The notes under the pieces were generated by a model that saw only the letters and a list, made by a program, of their open reading frames with translations, ran no database searches and was not told the origin of the DNA. The translations under genes were made by a program, and so were the position numbers. Below are positions 20,611-30,300 of a stretch of 64,000 nt of DNA, piece by piece. Source of the stretch: Halesus radiatus (taxonomy: Eukaryota; Arthropoda; Insecta; Trichoptera; Limnephilidae); NCBI GenBank assembly GCA_022606495.2, contig JAHDVE020009097.1, forward strand, positions 124,001 through 188,000. Direction: 5' to 3'. How positions within the stretch are numbered: position 1 is the stretch's first letter; each line of letters opens with the position of its first letter.

Positions 20611-21260
20611 AGAGGAACGGCTGGGCGGCCTGCTCCATACAAAACTTAAGTTTGCATTTGATGTCAAAATACTCACCCGAACCAAATGATACATTTTTTT
20701 TTTAAATTAAAGGTGTAGTGAATATCCAGAACGTATGAGAAGTATCTTATTTATTTTTGTTTTACATTATGAAGTATAAGTAGTAAAGGAATTGATTTTT
20801 CGAGATTTAGAGGTATCTTTAAAAATTATTTGGGGGCTATCGGTGATTTGAAAATTTTATACCCCATCTGTTTTGAAAATACGAGTATAATAAAATGAAA
20901 AATAAATAGAAAATATTAAAATAAGCATTATGGCTGACTTTAGATTAAATTAAAAAAAAAAAAATTATGTATTTATTTACGTAATCATATTTATATAGCA
21001 AATATGTACATTTAAAAAAAAAGGTAAAACCCAGAAATAATTTTATAAGTTGCCTCTAAAATTATGAAAACTGTTTTTTTTTGTGGCACATACTTTATAA
21101 TTTAAAACGAAAATAAATAATATACTTCTCATACGTGCTAGGTATTTACTAAGCCTTTAATTAAAAATATATATCATTCAGGTTGGATGGGTATTTTGGC
21201 CTCAAATCCAAAATTAAATTATCTATGAAACGGGCAGCGCAGCCGTTCCTCTTAACTGCG
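20611..21260. mobile_element. MITE, family O, complete with long terminal inverted repeats
   Basis: The left arm starts 'cttaagaggaacggctgggc', with gtcaaaatactcaccc further in. The right arm (21178-21257) is its reverse complement in outline: gggtattttggcctcaaat ... 'cagcgcagccgttcctctta'. The arms are ~80 bases and the interior ~480 bases, AT-rich and non-coding. Partial copies lie at 33485-34055 and 60395-60545. Confidence 0.65.
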
Positions 21261-21688
21261 AAATTTCGGAGTGACATGGCAAAAATATGCTTAACAGATT
21301 GTTAAGAGATTATTTGAACACGCAACTTGATGTAATATCTTCAATTGACAAGAGGTTTTGAACCAAAACGATTACATTATATTATAATGCATTTTATCAT
21401 ATTTATAAATAACATGAATACGCTTTTTAACGAAGAATTAAGTTTTGTAAAAAGTTACCTACCCCACTAGATAGTAATGACCTTTTAATTCTGTCACTAC
21501 TTCTAAAGTGACATTTGCGGCCGTGATATATCTATGCCGCCGTCTGCCGCTGTACATTGTTTTGTAACAACATATATATATATAATCACCTCTTCCCGTA
21601 GTATGTTGATCTAGTAAGATTTTAATCACCTTTGTTGATCTACCTTTAACACCATTTATCTGTGCTCCGATGCAATACATCTGTACGA

Positions 21689-21830
21689 GATATATATATA
21701 TATATATAAATGTTGTTACATATATATATATATATATAAATATAAATATTGTTACATATATATATATATATAAATATTGTTACATATATATATATATAAA
21801 TGTTGTTATATATATATGTAACATGTAATG
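21689..21830. repeat. AT-rich palindromic minisatellite
   Basis: Four to five units of (ta)n followed by aaatgttgttaca or aaatattgttaca. A reverse-oriented gtaacatgtaatgtaacaac sits at the right edge, so the tract can form long hairpins. Confidence 0.7.
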
Positions 21831-21861
21831 TAACAACATTTTTGTAACAACCCGTACGATA

Positions 21862-22325
21862 AGGAACTCTAGTTAAAAAAAATTTATCAATAATGACGTT
21901 CAAACTTAAATCAGTCTCTTTCGTTTTTTTTAAGTTACTTTAAATTTCGCCAAAATTAATTTAGATTACTTTAATTCTATAATTGTTGTTCAATATAAAA
22001 ACTATTATTTGTGAAATAGAAAGTATTCATGAGCAATCCAATTATCAATACGGAAATTATTATAATATTAATTCTCAATACTATTATTATTCTTCGAGAT
22101 AAAGTTTTAAAAAGGGTTCGTAATTTTATTACTTATGTTTAGTTATGGTTTACCATGAATAGAATATAAAATTATGTACGGTAAAGCTCATCCTTGTTTT
22201 GACATTTGACATTCTAATTTCAAAACTCGATCAAAACCGAGCAACCATAGATTTGGAGCGTTTTGGCGGGTATTGAAAAATTAAAACTTTGAAAATATTT
22301 TAACTACGGAAACTAACTTTATAAA
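21862..22325 (+). mobile_element. MITE-like element, family F, copy 3 (internally deleted)
   Basis: Begins gataaggaactctag, then jumps to 'caataatgacgttcaaactt' and on to 'atagatttggagcgttttgg'. The segment containing tgacgtcacgtgcgcattct is missing. Confidence 0.65.
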
Positions 22326-22829
22326 AAAATAAGTATACTTGTATTTTAGTTGAAATTCGTTATTATTTCTAAGACTGTACCTACCTACATTGATTCGGTT
22401 CTTAACTAAATGAATACATTACTACATATGAAACAACTATTTATAAACTGCGCTGCGTTTTAAATATGTTCTTTTTTCAATTTGACGCAATGTTCAAATT
22501 GTTTTATTTTCATTTATTTTTCACTATATATTTATTTTATAATATTATTTTGAGAGTCTGCAATATACTTTATATTTACAATTAATGTGTAAAAGTAATA
22601 ATAAGCGACATCAAAATTAGCAAGTTGTTAAATATAACATGGCGTCCTCACAAAGAAGTGAATTAGACAACAACAGGAGATGTAAGTAAACCAATCAAGT
22701 CCTGTCAGAATTATTTTTCATTTTAAATCGATTATTTTTGCTATGATCTGGATGTTTTTAACTTTATACCATTTGATGATTGTTACATCCTCGACAGCTG
22801 ATCAGATTCTTTTCAAAAGCTGAAAAATA

Positions 22830-22910
22830 TCATCAAATATCGTAGAAATATGACAATACCTCCAGCTCCTGACATTTCTCATGCATTGAAATGGCAACAT
22901 GCTATACCAG
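22830..22910. repeat. Family P arm
   Basis: 'gtagaaatatgacaatacct' and ccagctcctgacatttctc, then gcattgaaatggcaaca: a solo arm of the palindrome at 2245-2515. Confidence 0.5.
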
Positions 22911-23069
22911 CGCCCAAGCCAAAAGGAGACTAAAAATAATAAATTAAAGAAAATATGATAAAGTTTTACAATCGTATAGCATTCTTAATGGGTACTTTTT
23001 TTAAAAAACCTTAAGTTGGGAGAGACACCAAATAATGCACTTAACCTCGAGTCTTTTTGGGAATAATTG

Positions 23070-23162
23070 ATAACTAGGGGTAGGAGTAGATGCAGGAGTA
23101 GGAGTAGGAGTAGGAGTAGGGGTAGGTGTAGGGGTAGAAGTTGGGGTAGGAGTAGGAGGCTG
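23070..23162. repeat. (GGAGTA)n-type microsatellite
   Basis: About 13 degenerate hexamers (ggagta, gggta, gtaggg). On the minus strand it reads as a Pro/Thr-rich ORF (23237-23001), which is a by-product of the repeat. Confidence 0.8.
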
Positions 23163-24239
23163 AGTAGAAATATATTTTCCTATAATCTTAATATTTTTTT
23201 TAAATTCTAACACACACACTTCTTGCTTCATCCACATTTAAACACAAATCACTATCCATTCACAACCAATTGCAAGACAAAAATAGGCAAAAACTAGTAA
23301 TTGATCATTTTTCTTTAAAATGTATGGTAAACTCTTAAATGGCAATAAAAACCGTGTTTGTTCTCTTTCTAACTCAGTTTAAATCATATACCTCACTATA
23401 GTACAAAATGAGATAACATGACTTTTATGAGTCCGTGTCGGACTGGGAAAAATATATCCCAAAAAGACTCGACGAGGCAAATTAAGATTTCAAAAAAATT
23501 AATATGCTCGTAAAAATCACAAGAACCAAATGACGTCATGTTCGAAGTTATTTGATGTGACGTTTGCCGATAGGTACTGCCAACCCTGTGATCTCATATT
23601 ACCATTTTTCCTATTTTTAAACAACCCAAACTAATACCATTAGTTTAAAAAGAACCTGTATCCTATTTAATAGATTCATGGTTTAGGTTTTAAACAAAAA
23701 TAAAAACATTACAAATAAAAAGTTAAAAACACATACAACAAGAAACCACAAACACAACATTTAGACAAAAACATCCTTCAAAAATCACAACAGCCATAAT
23801 AATAAAAAAAAAACAAATAAAACATTGGATACGTTACATGGGAAGATCTGAAATAGAAAATACATTAACACCAAATACAGACTAACACCGAAACCACTCA
23901 ACCGCACTTAAAACACCTAACCTACAATTATTTTTTTTCATCAATAACGTCAATTTACCATAATGTAATTTAATATTTTGTAAATGAAATCTTCACCACG
24001 GGAAATCCCAGTGTCCATATTATTATTTTTCATTTTGTTATAAAAAAAGAAGATAATGAAACATTTCTATTATTATTACTATTTGTTGTCTCCCCCAACT
24101 GAAACAGCCGTTTCTTATTGTAATGAAGATAAATCAAAATGTTTAAAAATAAATGAAATGTGTATTAAGGACAGTATGCGATTGTAAAAAAATACTGAAA
24201 ATAACTCACATTTTATTATATGGTTAAATTATTCCTTTT

Positions 24240-24350
24240 CGAAACCGCCAGACCGAGCGCGAGCGTCGAGTCGTTTTTTCGTGTCACTTTCGTAGGTTTA
24301 CAAATTTGCAACATAAAAATAAATTATTTAAAAAATAAGTTTCAGGCAGC
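24240..24350 (+). promoter_or_regulatory. Candidate 5' UTR exon and mini-intron of the coiled-coil gene
   Basis: A CpG-rich stretch (gaccgagcgcgagcgtcgag) ends in a donor TTTC|GTAGGT at 24292. An AT-rich 54-base segment then ends 'taagtttcag' at 24345, just before the ATG at 24351. This fits a small non-coding first exon plus a very short intron. No TATA box is seen. Confidence 0.45.
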
Positions 24351-27300
24351 ATGCTGCCCAAACTGGCCCCCAGAAGTACCATCACCAGCCGGGCGCGAGC
24401 GCAGCGCAACTACAAGGGGGACCCGCCCCCCAGGACTGTCCCCAATACACCTGTAATGTACCTGCTTCACTCGGTTCCTTCTCTTCCTCCAGCTCTCCCT
24501 TCCTCCCTCCCTCCCTCCCTAACTCAACTGTCTGGCCAAACTGGTCCCCAGGAGCACCATCACCAAGTACCATAACAAAGAATTGCTAAATAGGGCAGGG
24601 ATGAAAGTGACTTTCTTTCTCTGTGGTTGATGCAGCTGCAAGGCTTATCAGAAGAAGAAATACCAACGTGTTTTAATTAAATGTCGCGACCTCTTCCCCG
24701 TCTCTGAAATAATTATTAACAAAGATCATATTTTGGTTCCAGCACTTAGAAAGATCGAGAACGTCGTCTGTTTGTGAAGAATTGTTGAAACCGGACCATG
24801 GAACTAAAGAAGTAAATAAATAAGTTATTTTTACGATGATAATGACAATGTCACATTGAATATTTTCAAAAGAAAACACTGCCCTTTCAGAAAACGTCTG
24901 TATCAAACAATGAAGTGGACCCTTTGAAGTGTATGGATACTGATGATTTAATGTCTGCAAATGACCTCAAATGCAATTTTGGTACGGCTTTCCTTATTTT
25001 GTTGTGAGCTTGCTGATTGATGTCGTAGATATTTCAAAATAAAGTAACTTATTTCCATAATTTTTCTCAAAAGACTGGTATTCATTTTGTGGCGTCATTA
25101 TCAATAAATTAATTTAAATAATCACCACTTTATTAATATATACATATCAACATGTTTCGAAAGCGATGTTTTCCTCATCAGGAATATATACGAGTAGATT
25201 AGTAAAATAAATTAAATGAATTAAAAATGACTTTGTATTCACCACTTTATTAATATATACATATCAACATGTTATAAATCATCGGGAATATATATATATA
25301 GAATACTAAAATAAATAAATTAAAAATTAATTTCTATTCACCACAGCATTCTATATATTCCTGATGAGGAAAGCATCGCTTTCGAAACATGTTGACATGC
25401 ATATATTAATAAATTGGAGAATACCGAGTAATTTTTAATTCATTTATCAGTTATTTCTATTTACTTTAATTTTTTGTTTATCTTCTAAAGCTGAAACAGG
25501 CGGAGGAGATGAAGAAATGATGTACGTGAATAAAACGAATGAATTTCAAATTCTTAAAAAGGATCTGGAGGAAAGGCAGGTAAGTCATCAGAAGCAACAA
25601 ACCACAAGTCCACAGGACATAAAGTCTTCGTTCCTTGAGTTGGCGGGCGCATTGCATTATTATTTGCTGAGATTTAAATAAGAATAAGTAGATGATGGGC
25701 TGTTATACAATGGTGTGTTATTTCAGTCCGCCATACTCTTGCTGTATTCGTCCCTGCACGAGCTGTACAGCAAGATGGAGGGCGCGGGACGCGAAGTACG
25801 CCCGCTGGAACCCGCCCTTCACCTGCTGGACCTCGGCCAAGGCCTGCGAGGACCCCTGTTCATTGGTAACAAACCAACCTTCTAACTCACAACCTCATAA
25901 CACTAACACACACCATCAGGGTTTCCAAATTACATCGAAATTTGGAAGTTCTCCTCATATAGAAATATATCTAGTGTAGCGGAATCCTTTAATGCGACAT
26001 CCCCATCGACGAAAACGCATCCATACGTCCGATATGACGTCTGACTAACGTGTCTGAAGAAAATTTAAGTCCTAACAGATCTATTGCAATGATCAGCTCT
26101 CTGTAGCCATTCCAGTTTAATTATATTTTGTCTAATTTTCTCAAAACAAGAACTATGCTTTCTAAAACCAACGCCCTATAATCATCATTCACCATTTTGA
26201 AAGATCGGGGTCTAATAAGTCCGGTACTATGTACGTATGTACACCAATTTGTCAAAAAGTTTTCTTCGTCATGCGTTTGAACATAATCTACTCGGTATAA
26301 TGCGCCTGTGTGTTTGCAGAGGATGGGCTCAAGCTGCCAAAAATAATATCAGAGCTGCCGGCGCAGCTGATAGCGGTGTGTCGTGAAGTATTGACTAGTC
26401 GGGACGCTTTCTTTAATTGCTTGAAAAGCATGGTATTATATTTATTTTTATTTTGCTGAGAGAATGTACCCGGCCGGTTTCAAATGAAGTAGAGCAATTG
26501 AATGTTTCCAGGAAATGGGTAAAACCAACCTCGCAAGTAAAGTACGCCAGTGGGGGATGGAAAGTGAGAAGCTGTCCGTGCTGGTTGGGAGCACTGCCCA
26601 AAGTGCTGACCGGACCGCGTTGGACATTTCCAACAAAGTCTCTGAATTGGTGCACCAGGTAACAGAAAAATCTGTATTCAAAATAATGTTTTAATGATCA
26701 GGTGGAGAGCACTTTGAGTTTCTGATGAAACGTTAAAATAAAGCAATATGTTTCAAAGCATTCGAAAACCTCCATATAGTTGAACAGTGTAGTCATTTCT
26801 GGGGCCCTAGCACGGTCGATCGATAAAATCCCACATCAATACGATATTGACTAAATCCGTCATTTATGGTTATTAGACGGTATATGCGAGCACGCTCAAC
26901 AATTGATATTAAAATATTCCGACAGCCGTAGACAAAGCCCGCCTAATTTGGCGCGCCCTCTCGAGTGACAGATAAGATACACTACTTTTTTAATTGTGTC
27001 GTTCGTTATGCAAAATTACTAGCTTACTAAATTATGGAGGCAAACTAACAAAGTTCGTATAATTGAAAGACCTCATATTCGCGATCAATTGAATCTGTTC
27101 GAGCTTGGAGAAATGGAATTCAGTCAGTTGTTCGGAATATCGCGAGTTGTCAATGACATTACATTACAATGCTTACTACTATTTACATAATTTTATTTAC
27201 TTATTATTATTTACCTATTTTTATTATTGTGTATTTATTACAATTTACTTATTAATATTTAGTTAATATTTTGTTTGTATTATTATGTGATTATTACTAT

Positions 27301-30300
27301 TTACTGATTATTATTTAATTTTTATTATTTATTTATTATTATTTACTTATTAATATTTACTTATTTTCATTCATGTACTATTATTTACTAATTACTGATT
27401 ATTATTTACTTATTATTATTATTTACCTATTATTACTTACTCACTTCTTCTTGTTAACAAAAATATGGTGACCCTATGATGGTGGCTAATTGGAAAACAG
27501 ATAATTTATAATAGTTATTTGGGTTACAGTGAAATTATTATTGTTGTAATCTATAAATGTACGGCCCAACTTAAATATTTACTGTAGTTTTTATAGTTGT
27601 TTATAGTCTGAATAACTTTCGTGTTATTTAAAAAAAATTAATAATAATATACCGTTTCACTAAAATTGTAGCTAAATTAAAGCCGCTTATTTCACCACAG
27701 GACTGTCCTAGCGAGATGAGTGACTAATGCTTTGTTTTTTAAATTTAAGAATAAATAAATGCAAATTATGGCTAAAAATCTCATTGACCAATTCACTCCT
27801 TTTTAGTGTCAAAAAGTACATGCTGACTGCCGATGTTAAATATTATAATGATATCGTAGTAAACGTTCATTCGATATTGTTAATTTATTCGTAAGTACGT
27901 TTGACAATTAGGAATTCCGATCCATAGACAATATCCGCCAGTGTTGCTATCGTAGGGCGATTTCTCATTTATTTTGTTGTCAATATCGGATTGGCTATCG
28001 ACAGGCCTAACAAGCGCAACCGTGCTCGGAAAATCGATATAAAATCGTCGTCAGTTAAGCCGATCAATCCGATATTGTTAAGTTATCGATTTGACCGAGC
28101 TAGGGCCTCTGGTCACAGACACAAACGCATAATAACCAACGACACACTAGCGTCCCTAACGCTAATTAACACGGCTATTAAATACAATGGCTTCCGCGAC
28201 CCTATACTTGGACGAGCTGCTGTTCACATTGTTTACTTACTCCATCGTATCGTATAAATTATAAATTTATTTTGAATTATAAGAAACTCTAGCCCTATTT
28301 TTTACAATTTTTTTTATTTATCAATAATGACGTTCAAGCTTAAATATCAGTATATTTAGTTTTTTTTTGTTGTAAAGTTAGTTTTAATAGTTAAAATAAT
28401 TTTCAAAGTTTTAATTTTTCAAAATCTATGGCCGGTCGGCTTTGATCAGTTTTCAGCTTATCAAATGTCAAAACAAGGATGTTCCTTACCGTACATAATT
28501 TTATATTATATTCATAGTAAACCATCGCTAAACATTACTAATAAAATTATGTACCTTTTTAGAAACTTCAACTCAAAGAATAGTAATAGTATTGTGCATT
28601 AATATTATCATAATATAGATCTTTATAATTGGTTTTTTCGTGAATACTCTAATTTATTTCACGAATAATATTTTTTTTATATTGAACAACAATTATAGAA
28701 CTGAAAGTCACACAAATTAAGCTTAAATTTCGCCAAAACTAAAAAAATACGTATTTAAAATAAAAATAAAAAAAGGGAAAAATAAAAATGTCCATACTTA
28801 AAACTTCCAAAGAAAATGTCTAGAAATTGCTATATAGCGAATGCCGAAAAAATACAAGACATTATATTTTTCACTGGAGTTCCTTATTGTCAAATGCAAT
28901 ATGCAAAATAAAGCAACTTCTGAATTTTTGTATTCAAGTTTGTTTTGTGGAACTCCATTTTAATTTAAAGTTTTAAAAATTTTATATAACTATTAATATT
29001 TAATAAAAAAAGGGTTAATTAATAAAATAGTTCTGCTAGGTAATTATTATTACGTGTGACAGCTCTTTCGCCTTCCGAAGGCATTATCAAACTGTTGTGA
29101 AGCATCCTACAGTGATCTATTTATATTATTTCTATGTAGGTACTTATAAATTGTTTTGATTTTTATTATCAAACCTCTTAATAATATTCTAATACTAACA
29201 ATACCGAATATCTGCAAAATCCGATCCATGGTGTAGATTGTAGGTACTCGTATGATTACTCCAGGTGGTGACTCTGAACTCCGAGAACGTCCAGATGAAG
29301 GAAGAGCAGCTCCAGTTGAAGACGCAGCTGGAGGAAGCCAAGAAGCAGGGTGGCTTCGCCCCGGTGGATGGCCTCCCCGACAAGTCTGGGGCCAAGCAAC
29401 AGCCTGCCTCACTCATCAAAACGCCTTTCCAGTACGGTGGACAAAAAAGGGTAAATTTTAAAATCAATATTTTTTTTATTTTATTTGAAAAACCAACAGT
29501 TTACTGTAATTATATTATTGTAAATATATACCATATGGTAAACATATTTTTAAAAATTTAACTAAAGTAAGTTTTCACTCAAGTATTTAAATTGTTCAAT
29601 TAAAAAAGAAAAGTTACAAGGTTAGCCTATGAGGTTAGAATGATGGAAGAGAGGAGAATAAAGTGTTGGGTAATATGTATTGTGCGAATGTTATTTTTTG
29701 ATTTTAGGTTTGAAATTACGAGGGGCTGAGTTGAATCAGTCGAACTCGCTGTGTGAAGTGGTAAAAATATGTAAAGCGCCGTGAATAAAGGTGTTTTGTT
29801 TAGAGTTAGTGTTGCATCGAGTTAGGTTTAGAGTGTGGTTTTGTCTAGTTTGTCTGTTAGCCACTCTTAATTGAATTCGTTCAAATAATTTCATAACTTT
29901 CATTTCAGTACCATTAAAGCAGTTTACTTGTACAACCCATTAAAACCATTGTTCGAGTGACGTTTGTCTATGTATGGATGGGTTGTTGGTCATCCCGCAG
30001 TGTTTAATAATGTTCCAGGTGGAGACAGAGAACGTCAGTGTGAGGGAAGATCTCATGAAAAGACAACATGATCTGGAGCTGCACACGTACCGCAATCGCA
30101 TCCGGGATCTGGAACGCGTACTGAAGGAGTTGAACGCCACTTGTTCGGCGCAAACAGAGATCCTGAAGTCTTCGGAGGCAGAGGTAATCTTTTCCTGTTG
30201 ATTTCACACCTGGACCAATAAGCCAATGGTGTAGCTCCGACTATTGGGAAATGAGGATTTCCAGTGAAAAAAATGACATGAAAACTGGTTGGTGACCATT

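Larger units (their letters stand above)
25068..25440. mobile_element. Penelope-like element remnant, family D, in intron 3
   Basis: Begins 'ggtattcattttgtggcgtc'. It carries tandem units of the 'caccactttattaatatata' and 'acatatcaacatgttt' type, one of them with its hairpin lost (25265-25285), and ends with an inverted unit. It has two good hammerhead motifs, minus and plus, and no coding core. Confidence 0.65.

Noticed and set aside
21646..21903. Ile/Tyr-rich ORF
   Set aside because: Translation of an AT microsatellite.
23001..23237. Pro/Thr-repeat protein on the minus strand
   Set aside because: The repeat is the translation of a (GGAGTA)n microsatellite; no promoter or splice context.
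24220..24575. ORFs 24220-24456 and 24382-24573
   Set aside because: They overlap the 5' UTR and exon 1 in other frames; exon phases close only for the frame starting at 24351.
24629..24780. Possible extra exon of the coiled-coil gene after 'gatgcag' (frames LQGLSEEEIPT or CKAYQKKKYQ)
   Set aside because: No donor gives a phase compatible with the exon at 24743, while exon 1 joins that exon directly in phase 0.
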